A stretch of 42,173 bases of DNA from Methylococcaceae bacterium (GTDB lineage: Bacteria > Pseudomonadota > Gammaproteobacteria > Methylococcales > Methylococcaceae), in the NCBI GenBank assembly GCA_012026715.1, contig VEPB01000346.1:1-42173 (forward strand), in the 5' to 3' direction. Below, piece by piece: positions 25,115-34,557 of the stretch. The notes beneath the pieces were generated by a model that saw nothing but the letters and a program-made list of their open reading frames with translations, did not search any database and was not told the DNA's origin. Position 1 is the first letter of the stretch. The number at the start of each line of letters is the position of its first letter. A program made the translations under genes and the position numbers.

Positions 25115-26449
25115 ATGAGTGAAAAGCCACCCGTTGCATCCGTTCCCAACCGCTGTTCCTTTTGCGGCGTCGAGCAGAGCCCCGCCACGCCCCTGATCGC
25201 CGGCGCGGAAGGTTCCATCTGCGAAGCCTGCGTGCGCCTGGCGGACCAGGTGGTCACCAACTGGGGGCGCAAGCGCATCCTGACCGAACTCCACGGCCCC
25301 ATCCCCAAGCCCGCCAAGATCAAGGAAATCCTGGACGGTTATGTGGTCGGCCAGCATCTCGCCAAGGAGATCCTGGCGGTGGCGGTGTACAACCACTACA
25401 AGCGGCTCAAGCACGAGAGCAGCGACTCCGGCTTCAGCCACATGCACACCGAGGTGGAACTGGGCAAGTCCAACATCCTGCTGGTGGGGCCCACCGGCAC
25501 CGGCAAGACCCTGCTGGCCTCCACTCTGGCCCGCATCGTCGGCGTGCCCTTCGTGGTGGCCGATGCCACCACGTTGACCCAGGCCGGCTATGTGGGCGAT
25601 GACGTGGAGAACATCCTGGTGCGGCTGCTGGACGTGGCGGAAGGCAACGTGGGCCGGGCCGAATGGGGCATCGTCTACCTGGACGAGGTGGACAAGCTGG
25701 CGCGCAGCCCGGAGATGGCCACCAACACCCGCGACATCTCCGGAGAAGGGGTTCAGCAGGCGCTGCTGCGGCTGGTGGAAGGCGCCCAGGTCAAGGTATC
25801 GATGAAAGGCAAGCGGCGCGAGGGCGGGGAAGAAGTGGTGGTGGATACCCGCAACATCCTGTTCATCGCTGGCGGTGCCTTCCCGGGACTGGAGAAGCAC
25901 GTGGCGAAGCGCTTGGCGCCCAGCAAGACCGGCATCGGCTTCCACGCCGAGCCGGTGGACGCCGGGCACAAGCCGGAGCTGGAAGAACTGCTCAATGAGA
26001 CCCAGCCCAGCGATTTGCGCCATTTCGGCCTGATCCCCGAATTTATCGGCCGCTTCCCGGTCATCGCGCCGCTGGAACCCCTCGACGAGGCGGCGCTGAT
26101 CCAGATTCTCACGGAGCCCAAGAACGCCCTGGTCCGCCAGTACCAGAAGCTGTTTTCCTACGAGAAGGTGGAACTGGAGTTCACCGAGGACGCCCTCAAG
26201 GCCATCGCCCAGAAGGCCATCGAGCGCGACACCGGCGCCCGCGGTTTGCGTAGCATCCTGGAGCAACTGCTGCGCAAGCCCATGTTCGAGATTCCCTCGC
26301 TGTCGGAGGTGGAACGCTGCGTGGTGGATGAGGACGTGGTGGCGGGCGTGTCAGAGGTCAAGACCGTCCCGCTGGCCTTGGAGAAGCTGATGGAAATGGC
26401 CACCGAGGCGGTCGCAGAGGAAGAAGGGCGACAGGCGGCCGGGTCTTGA
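25115..26449 (+). CDS. clpX: Nif-linked ClpX ATP-dependent unfoldase
   Basis: A 444-residue AAA+ protein. The N-terminal zinc-binding domain has the CSFC and CEAC cysteine pairs. Walker A is GPTGTGKT at residues 125-132, Walker B is YLDEVDKL, and the pore loop GYVGDD follows. The ClpP-contact IGF loop survives (KTGIGFHAEP), so it can still dock with ClpP. The sensor 2 helix GARGLRS is present. No clpP is adjacent, in contrast to the housekeeping clpPX operon, so this is probably a second, nif-dedicated copy. In Azotobacter a comparable ClpX2 controls NifB and NifEN levels. Confidence 0.92.
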   Translation: MSEKPPVASVPNRCSFCGVEQSPATPLIAGAEGSICEACVRLADQVVTNWGRKRILTELHGPIPKPAKIKEILDGYVVGQHLAKEILAVAVYNHYKRLKHESSDSGFSHMHTEVELGKSNILLVGPTGTGKTLLASTLARIVGVPFVVADATTLTQAGYVGDDVENILVRLLDVAEGNVGRAEWGIVYLDEVDKLARSPEMATNTRDISGEGVQQALLRLVEGAQVKVSMKGKRREGGEEVVVDTRNILFIAGGAFPGLEKHVAKRLAPSKTGIGFHAEPVDAGHKPELEELLNETQPSDLRHFGLIPEFIGRFPVIAPLEPLDEAALIQILTEPKNALVRQYQKLFSYEKVELEFTEDALKAIAQKAIERDTGARGLRSILEQLLRKPMFEIPSLSEVERCVVDEDVVAGVSEVKTVPLALEKLMEMATEAVAEEEGRQAAGS

Positions 26450-26476
26450 CGCCGCTTGCCGCTCGAAAGGAACGCA

Positions 26477-26507
26477 CTCCTTCACGCCCCGTCGGGGCGT
26501 GAAGGAG
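26477..26507. terminator. Bidirectional hairpin terminator between clpX and the convergent gene
   Basis: CTCCTTCACGCCCC and GGGGCGTGAAGGAG form a perfect 14-base-pair stem with the loop GTC. It lies between the clpX stop and the stop of the reverse-strand gene, so it can serve both. There is no T-run on either side. Confidence 0.65.
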
Positions 26508-26515
26508 ATCTCGTG

Positions 26516-26902
26516 TCATCCCTTGCCGGGAATCAGGCCCACCGAACCGGGCTTGATGCGCTGGCATTTCACCGCGATATCCTGCATGCGGCACTGGTAT
26601 AGCCCCTGATCCGCGCCGTTTCCCTTGCATTCCTCGCAGACCAGTTGGCCCTGGCCGCTGAGTTCGGCCAGGTGCCAGCCGTAGCCCTGCACCTCGCAAA
26701 AGGTCTTGGCGGCACGATCCACATAGTAGGCTTCGGCAGCCCGGGCGGCTGCCTGATCCTTGGCCAGGCACTTCTGATTGGGCGCCGAGTTGCCCAGAAT
26801 GTCGCGATAGATGTATTCGGTCGCAACCGCCTGACCGCTGGCAGCGATCAGCAGGGCGATTCCGAAGGTGGTACTGACGATGTGGCGGAGAGTGTTGCTC
26901 AT
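26516..26902 (-). CDS. Small exported cysteine-rich protein of unknown function
   Basis: A 128-residue product with a clear signal peptide (HIVSTTFGIALLIAASGQAVA, cleavage likely before TEYIY). The mature part has six cysteines (CLAK, FCEV, CEEC, QCRM, KCQR), including a CxxC pair, and is otherwise Ala/Gln rich. It should be periplasmic, with disulfides or a bound metal. I recognise no family. GAGG seven bases upstream of the start supports it. Confidence 0.6.
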   Translation of the reverse strand: MSNTLRHIVSTTFGIALLIAASGQAVATEYIYRDILGNSAPNQKCLAKDQAAARAAEAYYVDRAAKTFCEVQGYGWHLAELSGQGQLVCEECKGNGADQGLYQCRMQDIAVKCQRIKPGSVGLIPGKG

Positions 26903-26951
26903 AACGATGCCTCGTGATGGTGTTTAAGGGGCCGGTCGTTGCGAGGCTCGC

Positions 26952-27134
26952 TCAGTATTCCCTGACGACCCGGATGTTCATGTCGCTGGTTTCGGCCAGT
27001 TGCTGCTTCGCGATCGGATCGTATTTTTCGTTTTCACTCAGCTTGACCATGCCGACGACGCCGACCAGCGCTACCGTCAGCACGCCGATGTAGATCCAGA
27101 AATGATCTTTCTGTTGGACGTGTTCATCGTTCAT
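26952..27134 (-). CDS. Small single-pass membrane protein of unknown function
   Basis: A 60-residue product with one hydrophobic helix (WIYIGVLTVALVGVVGMVKL, about residues 13-32), a short polar N-terminus and a charged C-terminus. AGAGGAAA upstream gives a good ribosome-binding site. It lies 49 bases upstream of the exported Cys-rich gene on the same strand, so the two probably form one transcript. Confidence 0.55.
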   Translation of the reverse strand: MNDEHVQQKDHFWIYIGVLTVALVGVVGMVKLSENEKYDPIAKQQLAETSDMNIRVVREY

Positions 27135-27702
27135 CGTTTTTTCCTCTGTCGGATCGGTGGGGTGTCACGCCTCGTCGTGTCGATCGGTTTCGCGGCTGCC
27201 GCGGGGACCGTAAACATGGGCAGCCTTGCAGCCGATTCTGAGGTAGTCCGGAGACCGGCTGACCGTCGGGCGAGCACAGGGAAATAGGGGTTCCCGAAGC
27301 TTCCTCCAAGGGCAGCCGCGCCGCCGGGGCGGGCGTGTGAGAGGATACTAAGGGCGAGGTGGTAGCGTGTCAATAACGTATTGCAGCGAAACCAGGCTAA
27401 GCGTGATGCGCGCTTGCCGATGCACCCCGGGAAAGGGATTTGGCGCCCAAATCGTCGGCAGGAGTGCCGGTCAGCATCCATGATGCTTCGGATCAGCGAT
27501 GCCCTTCCATGGAGGGAAAGAAATCGCTCAAGCGATCCGAACGGTGCTGCCGGATTTCCGACAGCCTTGCCAAGAATCGCCGGACTTCATGGGAAAACAT
27601 CATTGCGTTCATGTGGTTGTAATTCAGGCCCGTATCCTGCTTGGCAACCGGTAGCGTCGGCCCACCGTCGGGGTGGGCGGTTTCGTTGCGGGAGCGTCGA
27701 AC
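27135..27702. other. 568-base gap between divergent transcripts
   Basis: The gap must hold the promoters for the leftward pair and for flhA. Visible structures are a palindrome ATCGCT-CA-AGCGAT (27523-27536) and a hairpin GCCCACC/GGTGGGC (27660-27678) just before the flhA ribosome-binding site. I found no convincing -10/-35 pair or well-placed sigma54 site, and no supportable gene. Confidence 0.5.
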
Positions 27703-29790
27703 ATGTTTTCCACGGTATTTTCGCGCCTGAAGGGCTTGTCCGGATTGGGGCTGGGAGCGCCGCTGGCGGTGCTGATGATGATGGCCATGTTGGTGCTGCC
27801 ATTGCCGGCGGTGCTGCTGGATCTGCTGTTTACCTTCAACATCGCCCTGTCGCTGCTGATCCTGCTGGTGGTGATCTACACCCTCAGGCCCTTGGATTTC
27901 GCGGTGTTCCCGACCGTCCTGCTGGTGGCGACCCTGCTTAGGCTCAGCCTCAACGTGGCGTCGGCACGGGTGGTGCTGCTGCAGGGACACACCGGCCCCG
28001 ACGCTGCGGGGCGGGTGATCGAGGCCTTCGGCGAATTCGTCATCGGCGGCAACTACACGGTGGGCATCGTGGTGTTCATCATCCTGGTGGTCATCAACTT
28101 CGTGGTGGTCACCAAGGGTGCCGGCCGCGTGTCCGAGGTGAGCGCGCGCTTCACCCTGGACGCCATGCCCGGCAAGCAAATGGCCATCGACGCCGACCTC
28201 AACGCCGGCCTCATCAACCAGGACGAGGCCCGCCACCGCCGCAGCGAAGTGACCCGCGAAGCGGACTTCTACGGCTCCATGGACGGCGCCAGCAAGTTCG
28301 TGCGGGGCGATGCCATTGCGGGCATCCTGATCCTGTTCATCAACATCCTCGGCGGCCTCATGGTGGGCGTGATCCAGCACAATCTGGCGTTCTCCGAGGC
28401 GATGCACAACTACACCCTGCTGACCATCGGCGACGGCCTGGTGGCGCAGATTCCCTCGCTGCTGCTGTCGGTGGCCTCGGCCATCATCGTCACTCGGGTT
28501 TCCAGCAGTACCGAGGATATCGGCCAGCAGTTCAGCACCCAGTTTTTCACCGACCCCAAGCCGCTCGCCTTGAGCGGCGCGGTGGTGGGGCTGTTGGGAC
28601 TGATTCCCGGCATGCCCAATCTGGCGTTCCTGACCCTGGCCTCCTCGCTGGGCGCCGCCGCTTATCTCATCGCCCAGCGGCAGAAGCAGCACGCCGCCGC
28701 GGAGGCGGAGCGCGCAGTGCCCAAGCCGACGGTGCCGGAAGTCAAGGAACTGGGTTGGGACGACGTGCAGCCGGTGGATCTGATCGGCCTGGAAGTGGGT
28801 TACCGGCTGATTCCCCTGGTGGACAAGAACCAGGGCGGCCAGCTGATGCAGCGCATCAAGGGGGTCCGCAAGAAACTGTCGCAGGACCTGGGCTTTCTGG
28901 TGCCGTCGGTGCACATCCGCGACAACCTGGATCTGACCCCCAACGCCTATCGCATCACCCTGCTGGGGGTCACCGTGGGCGAGGCCGAGGTGCTGCCGGA
29001 GCGGCTCATGGCCATCAATCCCGGCCGGGTGTTCGGCAGCCTCAAGGGGGTGGAGGGCAAGGATCCGGCGTTCGGGCTTGATGCCATCTGGATCGAGCCG
29101 GACCAGCGCGACCACGCCCAGACCCTGGGCTATACGGTGGTGGATCCCGGCACCGTGCTGGCCACCCATTTGAGCCATCTTCTGCAGACCCACGCCCATC
29201 AGCTGTTCGGCCATGAGGAGGCGCAGCAGCTGCTGGAGACTCTGGCCCGCAGCGCGCCGAAGCTGGCGGAAGACCTGGTGCCGAAGACCCTGCCGTTGAG
29301 CGTGGTGGTGAAGGTGCTGCAGAATCTGCTGCAGGAGCACGTGCCGCTGCGGGACATCCGGACCATCGCCGAAACTTTGGCGGAGTTTGGTGCCCGGACC
29401 CAGGATCCCGCCATTTTGACGGCGGTCGTGAGGGCCTCCCTGGGGCGGCTCATCGTCCAAAAGATCAACGGGATAGAGAAAGAAGTCCCGGTCATGACGC
29501 TGGATCCGGACCTGGAACAGTTGTTGCAAAAGATATTGCAGGCATCGGGACAAGACGCTGCCGGGATCGAGCCGGGGCTGGCAGACCAGATCCACAAGGC
29601 CCTGGAAGAGAAGACCCAGAAGCAGGAAATGGAAGGCCGTCCGGCCATCCTGCTGGTGTCGTCCCAGATCCGGCCGTGGCTGGCGCGCTTTGTCAAGCAC
29701 ACGATCGCGGGGCTCAACGTCCTGGCCTACAACGAGATTCCCGAAGACAAGCAGGTCAAGGTGGTGGCCACCATTGGCCAGCGGGCATGA
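27703..29790 (+). CDS. flhA: Flagellar export-gate protein FlhA
   Basis: A 695-residue type III export protein. Eight N-terminal transmembrane helices span about residues 20-330, with the family signature RPLDFAVFPTVLL...RLSLNVAS. The FHIPEP cytoplasmic loop follows (GAGRVSEVSARFTLDAMPGKQMAIDADLNAG, read here in pieces). The C-terminal cytosolic domain forms the nonameric ring that docks substrates. The ATG at 27703 has GGGAG eight bases upstream; a GTG ten codons earlier lacks a site. Confidence 0.97.
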   Translation: MFSTVFSRLKGLSGLGLGAPLAVLMMMAMLVLPLPAVLLDLLFTFNIALSLLILLVVIYTLRPLDFAVFPTVLLVATLLRLSLNVASARVVLLQGHTGPDAAGRVIEAFGEFVIGGNYTVGIVVFIILVVINFVVVTKGAGRVSEVSARFTLDAMPGKQMAIDADLNAGLINQDEARHRRSEVTREADFYGSMDGASKFVRGDAIAGILILFINILGGLMVGVIQHNLAFSEAMHNYTLLTIGDGLVAQIPSLLLSVASAIIVTRVSSSTEDIGQQFSTQFFTDPKPLALSGAVVGLLGLIPGMPNLAFLTLASSLGAAAYLIAQRQKQHAAAEAERAVPKPTVPEVKELGWDDVQPVDLIGLEVGYRLIPLVDKNQGGQLMQRIKGVRKKLSQDLGFLVPSVHIRDNLDLTPNAYRITLLGVTVGEAEVLPERLMAINPGRVFGSLKGVEGKDPAFGLDAIWIEPDQRDHAQTLGYTVVDPGTVLATHLSHLLQTHAHQLFGHEEAQQLLETLARSAPKLAEDLVPKTLPLSVVVKVLQNLLQEHVPLRDIRTIAETLAEFGARTQDPAILTAVVRASLGRLIVQKINGIEKEVPVMTLDPDLEQLLQKILQASGQDAAGIEPGLADQIHKALEEKTQKQEMEGRPAILLVSSQIRPWLARFVKHTIAGLNVLAYNEIPEDKQVKVVATIGQRA

Positions 29791-29806
29791 CCACTGAGGT
29801 GGGGCT

Positions 29807-31198
29807 ATGAAAATCAAACGTTATTTCGCACCGGACATCAAACAGGCGATCCGTATGGTGCGGGAGGAACAAGGGCCTGATGCGGTCATTCTGTCCAACC
29901 GGAATGTCGACGGCGGCGTCGAGATCGTCGCGGCCCGCGATTTCGACGAGCAGACGGTGATGGCCCAGGAGCCTGAGCTCGCGGCGCGCCAGGAACGTCC
30001 TGCGGCAGCCCCGGCTGCCACGCGATCTGGCCGGCAGCTGACCGAGTCCCAGCGCCGTGCCGAAGAGGTTTTCCAGGAAGCATTGAGCGGTCTCAAGCCC
30101 GAGCCGACGGCGGCTCGGCCGCAGCCGGAACCGCGTCCGGCTACCCGGCCGCAGGTCCAGGCTGCTCCCCGCCCCCCGCAGCCCGCACCGCGTCGGGTTG
30201 AAGAGAGTCGCCCCGCACCCCAGCTCCCGGTCGCTGCGGAAACCGATTTCGCCACCACCAAGGCCTTGCTGGATCTGCAAAAGGAGATGCGGCAGATGCG
30301 ACGGGTGATGGACGCCCATTTTTCCACTTCGGCTTGGGAGGGTTCGGCCCGTTCCGCCCCGACCCGGCTGGACCTGTTGCGGCGGCTGAGCGGCTACGGT
30401 TTCTCCAAGAAGCTGCGCCTGCCGATCGCCAACCGACTCGGCAGCGTGGAAGATCTGGAACTGGCCTGGCAGGGCAGCCGGGACCTGTTGGCCAGCCAAC
30501 TACCGGTGGTGGAGGACAATTTGTTGGATTATGGCGGCATCGTCGCGCTGGTGGGACCGACCGGGGTCGGCAAGACCACCACCATCGCCAAGCTGGCGGC
30601 CCGTTTCCGCCTCAAGCACGGCCCCCGCCAGGTAGCCTTGATCACCACCGACACCTACCGCATCGGCGCCCACGACCAACTGTCGACCTATGGCCGCATC
30701 TTGGATGTGCCGGTGCGCACCGCCGCCAACGGCGAGGAATTGCGGTCCATCCTGTCCGGTTTTTACGACAAGCGGCTGGTTCTCATCGACACGGCCGGCA
30801 TGGGACCCCGCGATCTGCGACTGGCCGAGCAGTTCCGGGTCTTGCGCCAGGACGACATTCCCATCAAGCCTTACCTGGTGCTGTCGGCGGCCAGTCAGAG
30901 CCGGACCCTGACCGAGGCGATCCGGGCTTTCGCCGGTTTCGCGCCGAAGGCGTCCATTCTTACCAAGCTGGACGAAACCGCCTGCCTGGGGTCGGCCCTG
31001 TCCACCGTGATGGAACAGCAACTGCCGCTAGCCATGGTCACCGACGGCCAGCAGGTGCCTGAGGATCTTCACCCGGCGCGAACTCATCTATTATTAGAAC
31101 GCTGCTTCGCCGAGCCTCTTGACGAGTTCGAGGAAGACTCCGGGGCGTCGGCCGGACCGTTCCGATTCGACGATTGGGTGGCGCAGGCACATGTTTAA
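29807..31198 (+). CDS. flhF: Flagellar-placement SRP-type GTPase FlhF
   Basis: A 463-residue protein with the basic FlhF N-terminus (MKIKRYFAPDIKQAIRMVR), a Pro/Ala/Arg-rich linker (about 60-145) and an NG GTPase domain. The G1 loop is GPTGVGKTTT from residue 250, followed by ITTDTYRIGAHDQL, LIDTAGMGPRD and TKLDE. FlhF recruits flagellar basal bodies to the pole. It is 16 bases after flhA and overlaps flhG by eight. Confidence 0.96.
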   Translation: MKIKRYFAPDIKQAIRMVREEQGPDAVILSNRNVDGGVEIVAARDFDEQTVMAQEPELAARQERPAAAPAATRSGRQLTESQRRAEEVFQEALSGLKPEPTAARPQPEPRPATRPQVQAAPRPPQPAPRRVEESRPAPQLPVAAETDFATTKALLDLQKEMRQMRRVMDAHFSTSAWEGSARSAPTRLDLLRRLSGYGFSKKLRLPIANRLGSVEDLELAWQGSRDLLASQLPVVEDNLLDYGGIVALVGPTGVGKTTTIAKLAARFRLKHGPRQVALITTDTYRIGAHDQLSTYGRILDVPVRTAANGEELRSILSGFYDKRLVLIDTAGMGPRDLRLAEQFRVLRQDDIPIKPYLVLSAASQSRTLTEAIRAFAGFAPKASILTKLDETACLGSALSTVMEQQLPLAMVTDGQQVPEDLHPARTHLLLERCFAEPLDEFEEDSGASAGPFRFDDWVAQAHV

Positions 31199-32057
31199 CT
31201 CCGATCAGGCAGCAGGAATTCGCAAGATGATTCAGCCAAAGCCGGTGCGGGTCCTGGCCGTCGCCAGCGGCAAGGGCGGCGTCGGCAAGACCAACGTATC
31301 CATCAATCTGGGATGTTGCCTCTCCAACTTGGGCCGCACGGTGGCACTGATGGATGCCGACATGGGCCTGGCCAACGTGGACGTGCTGTTGGGACTGCAG
31401 CCCAAGTACAACCTTTCCCACGTGCTGAGCGGAGAGCGCACCTTGGAGGAAATCATCGTGGTTGGCCCCGCCGGGTTGCGAGTGGTTCCGGGCGCTTCCG
31501 GGATCCAGCGCATGGCTGAGCTTTCGGCGGCGGAGCAGTCCGGGGTGATCAGCGCCTTCGGCGCCATCGGCGAGGACATCGATGTCCTGATCGTCGATAC
31601 CGCCGCCGGCATCTCCAACGGGGTAGTGACCTTTACCCGGGCCTGTCAGGACATCATTTTGGTGGTGTGCGACGAGCCGACCTCGCTGACCGACGTGTAC
31701 GCCTTCATCAAGCTGATGAACCGGGACTACGGGATTTTCCGCTTTCAGATTCTCGCCAACATGGTGCGCGACGAGCGCCAGGGGCGTCAGCTTTTCGACA
31801 AGCTCAGCCTGGTGACGGACCGCTATCTGGACGTGACGATTAATTACCTGGGCGCCATTCCCCAGGACGACAATCTGCGCAAATCGGTGCAGAAGCAGAC
31901 CCCGGTGTCGCTGTTGTTTCCCCAAAGCAAATCGGCGGAAGCATTCCGCAATTTGGCCCGCAAGGTCGACTCGCTCCCCATGGCGAGCCAGGCCAGTGGT
32001 AGACTCGAATTTTTCGTGGAGCGAATGATCCAGTTCAGCCGCGCGGTCCATGCATGA
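31191..32057 (+). CDS. flhG: MinD-like flagellar number regulator FlhG (FleN)
   Basis: A 288-residue deviant Walker ATPase. The N-terminal DQAAGIRKMI is the FlhF-stimulating motif. The deviant Walker A SGKGGVGKT occupies residues 26-34, with Lys28 and Lys33, and the amphipathic membrane-targeting helix is at the C-terminus (LEFFVERMIQF). It limits flagellar number by acting on FlhF and the master regulator. The longer upstream frame is not used: the ATG at 31191 overlaps the flhF stop and gives the family N-terminus. Confidence 0.95.
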   Translation: MFNSDQAAGIRKMIQPKPVRVLAVASGKGGVGKTNVSINLGCCLSNLGRTVALMDADMGLANVDVLLGLQPKYNLSHVLSGERTLEEIIVVGPAGLRVVPGASGIQRMAELSAAEQSGVISAFGAIGEDIDVLIVDTAAGISNGVVTFTRACQDIILVVCDEPTSLTDVYAFIKLMNRDYGIFRFQILANMVRDERQGRQLFDKLSLVTDRYLDVTINYLGAIPQDDNLRKSVQKQTPVSLLFPQSKSAEAFRNLARKVDSLPMASQASGRLEFFVERMIQFSRAVHA

Positions 32058-32836
32058 ATGCCATCGGCGCTTACCAAGCGATGCAAGCCCCCAGCCTGGA
32101 TTACCTGGTCCGGGAGCATGCGCCCTTGGTCAAGCGCATCGCCTACCATCTGCTGGCGCGGTTGCCGCCGTCGGTGCAAGTTGATGATCTGATCCAGGCC
32201 GGCATGGAAGGCCTGCTGGAATCTGCCCGCCATTACGATCCCAGTCAGGGCGCCAGCTTCGAGACTTACGCCGGCATCCGCATCCGCGGCGCCATGCTGG
32301 ACGAGCTGCGGCGCTACGATTGGACGCCGCGCTCGGTGCACCGCAAGGCACGGGAAGTGGCCGAGGCGATGCGCGACATCGAGGTGCGAACCGGCCGTGA
32401 CGCCCGCGACGGCGAAGTGGCCGAGCGGCTGAGCATTTCCGTCGCCGAGTATCACCAGATCCTCCAGGATGCCCAGAGCAGCCGGGTGTTTAGCATCGAC
32501 GAACTGCTGGAAAGCGGGGACTCGGTGTTGGACGAATGCGCCGACAATCGCGACGGCCCCATCGAACAATTGACCGAAATCGGCTTTACCCAGGCCCTTG
32601 CCGATGCCATCGCCGGATTGCCCGAACGGGAGCGGCTGGTGGTGTCGCTGTATTACGAGGAAGAGCTGAACCTCAAGGAAATCGGTGCCGTGTTGGGCGT
32701 CAGCGAATCCCGGGTTTGTCAAATACAGAGCCAGGCCATGCTGCGCTTGCGCGGCCGCATGGCCGAATGGCTGGATGTCGATCCAGGCTCAGCCAGACCA
32801 AAATCCAAGAAACGGGAGGGGCGGGGGGCAGCCTGA
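32054..32836 (+). CDS. fliA: Flagellar sigma factor FliA (sigma28)
   Basis: A 260-residue sigma factor lacking region 1.1. Region 2 includes REHAPLVKRIAYHLLARLPPSVQVDDLIQAG, read in pieces, and YAGIRIRGAMLDELR. Region 4 ends in LKEIGAVLGVSESRVCQIQSQA. It directs late flagellar genes. The start overlaps the flhG stop in ATGA. No flgM anti-sigma gene is in the window. Confidence 0.96.
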   Translation: MNAIGAYQAMQAPSLDYLVREHAPLVKRIAYHLLARLPPSVQVDDLIQAGMEGLLESARHYDPSQGASFETYAGIRIRGAMLDELRRYDWTPRSVHRKAREVAEAMRDIEVRTGRDARDGEVAERLSISVAEYHQILQDAQSSRVFSIDELLESGDSVLDECADNRDGPIEQLTEIGFTQALADAIAGLPERERLVVSLYYEEELNLKEIGAVLGVSESRVCQIQSQAMLRLRGRMAEWLDVDPGSARPKSKKREGRGAA

Positions 32837-32869
32837 CGCCTTGCCATCGCCTCGTATCGGCCTTAGCCC

Positions 32870-33661
32870 ATGGACCCATTAAGCATCATCGGCATCATCC
32901 TTGGCTTGGGCGCCGTCTTTGGCGGCAACATGCTGGAAGGTGGCCATATCAGTTCGCTGATGAATGGGCCGGCCTTCGTCATCGTGTTCGGAGGCACGCT
33001 GGGGGCGGTGTTGCTGCAGACGCCGCTACCGATCTTCCTGCATGCCCTGAAAACGCTTCAGCGGGTGTTCAAGCCGCCGGCCGTCGACCAGGAGGGGCTG
33101 ATCAAGAAAGTCGTCAGCTGGAGTACCCTGGCCCGCCGCGAAGGCCTGCTGGGATTGGAAAACATGATCGCGGCCGAGCCGGATTCGTTCGCCCGCAAGG
33201 GCCTGCAGTTGCTGGTGGACGGCAATGAGCCCGAGGTGATCCGCGACAGCCTGGAGGTGGAGATGACCACCCGCCAGGAATGGGATGTCCAGGCCTCCAA
33301 GGTGCTGGAAGGCATGGGCGGATTTTCCCCCACCATCGGCATCATCGGCGCGGTGATGGGCTTGATCCATGTCATGCAGAACCTGTCCGACCCCAGCAAG
33401 CTGGGGGCGGGCATTGCGACGGCGTTCGTCGCCACCATTTACGGGGTGGGGCTGGCCAACCTGCTGTTCATCCCCATCGCCAACAAGCTCAAGTCGGTTG
33501 CGCTCCATGTCAACCAGGGCCGGGAGTTGTTGCTGGAGGGGGTGATCTCCATCGCCGAAGGGGAGAATCCCCGTAACATCGAGATGAAACTGTCCGGGTT
33601 CATGATGGAACAGCAAACCGCCAAGGCCGCGAAGCCGCCTCCCGCCAAGCCGAAAAAATGA
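32870..33661 (+). CDS. motC: Flagellar motor stator protein of the MotA/PomA/MotC type
   Basis: A 263-residue protein with four transmembrane helices (about 1-22, 33-50, 150-172, 182-203) and a large cytoplasmic loop carrying the charged residues that push on FliG. The motif GMGGFSPTIGIIGAVMGLIHVMQNL is the conserved third helix. Pairing with the MotD-type gene directly after it, and position after fliA, favour the MotC naming of pseudomonads. Confidence 0.92.
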   Translation: MDPLSIIGIILGLGAVFGGNMLEGGHISSLMNGPAFVIVFGGTLGAVLLQTPLPIFLHALKTLQRVFKPPAVDQEGLIKKVVSWSTLARREGLLGLENMIAAEPDSFARKGLQLLVDGNEPEVIRDSLEVEMTTRQEWDVQASKVLEGMGGFSPTIGIIGAVMGLIHVMQNLSDPSKLGAGIATAFVATIYGVGLANLLFIPIANKLKSVALHVNQGRELLLEGVISIAEGENPRNIEMKLSGFMMEQQTAKAAKPPPAKPKK

Positions 33662-34536
33662 GCCGCCGTCGCAAGCAAGGTCACGAGGAGCACGTCAACC
33701 TGGAACGTTGGCTGGTTTCCTACGCCGATTTCATCACCCTGCTGTTTGCCTTTTTCGTGGTGATGTATTCCATTTCCTCGGTCAACGAAGGCAAGTACCG
33801 GGTGCTCTCCGATACCTTGAGCCGCGCTTTCGATCCCAAAACGTCGGCAGGGGATAAAACGATGGCCAAAGACATCGTCCAGGACGGATTGCGCCCGGGT
33901 CGCGACATGGCGCAGCTTCCCATCGACGAAAAGCTGGTCCCGGACAATCCAGCGGTCATTGAACAGAACGGCAAGCCGGGCGAGGATGAGGCTCAGCTGG
34001 CCAGGGTGGCTGAGGAGCTGAATCAGGTCTTGGCCCCGTACATTCAGGATGACCTGATCAATATCAAGCGCGATAAGGCCTGGCTCGAAGTGGAAATGAA
34101 GAGTGGACTGCTGTTCGCTTCCGGCAGCGCCAGTCTTTCAACCGAATCTGTTCCCATGCTGGATAAGCTGGCGGCAATCTTCAAGGAAATTCCCAACGCG
34201 ATTCAGGTGGAAGGGCATACCGATAACCGCCCCATCAATACTCGCGAGTTTCCCTCCAACTGGGAACTGTCGGCTGCCCGTGCCGCCAGCGTGGTGCATC
34301 AGTTGATGCGGGCGGGGGTCGACCCGGTGCGCATGGGGGCCTTATCCTATGGCGAATACCACCCCTTGGTGGATAACGGTAGTGAGGAGGGGCGCTACCA
34401 GAATCGGCGGGTGACCATCGTGCTGCAAGCCCAGTCGATGGCACGTTACAAGCTGCCGAGCGACAGCCAAGCCGGTTCGGTTCCACCGCCGCCCATCACG
34501 CCCGTCCCGGCCAAGCCGCCCGTATTGGGACGCTGA
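33658..34536 (+). CDS. motD: Flagellar motor stator protein of the MotB/MotD type
   Basis: A 292-residue protein. A basic N-terminus precedes one transmembrane helix (about 20-42) with the ion-binding Asp24 in SYADFITLLFAFFVVMY. The plug and linker follow, then an OmpA-like peptidoglycan-binding domain (VEGHTDNRPI, NWELSAARA, NRRVTIVL). The tail is Pro rich. The start overlaps the motC stop. Helix residues suggest a proton-driven stator. Confidence 0.93.
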   Translation: MSRRRKQGHEEHVNLERWLVSYADFITLLFAFFVVMYSISSVNEGKYRVLSDTLSRAFDPKTSAGDKTMAKDIVQDGLRPGRDMAQLPIDEKLVPDNPAVIEQNGKPGEDEAQLARVAEELNQVLAPYIQDDLINIKRDKAWLEVEMKSGLLFASGSASLSTESVPMLDKLAAIFKEIPNAIQVEGHTDNRPINTREFPSNWELSAARAASVVHQLMRAGVDPVRMGALSYGEYHPLVDNGSEEGRYQNRRVTIVLQAQSMARYKLPSDSQAGSVPPPPITPVPAKPPVLGR

Positions 34537-34557
34537 GAGGGAATTCTCGATAGCCAC

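Noticed and set aside
24107..26266. 719-codon open frame on the reverse strand
   Set aside because: Antisense to nifM and clpX, with no family resemblance; the forward genes are certain.
27676..27689. GG-N10-GC sigma54-like site just before flhA
   Set aside because: The spacing fits and TTGC is present, but transcription would start at about the flhA ATG and exclude its ribosome-binding site.
27381..27941. 186-codon forward frame before and into flhA
   Set aside because: It runs into flhA in another frame and has no ribosome-binding site or family resemblance.
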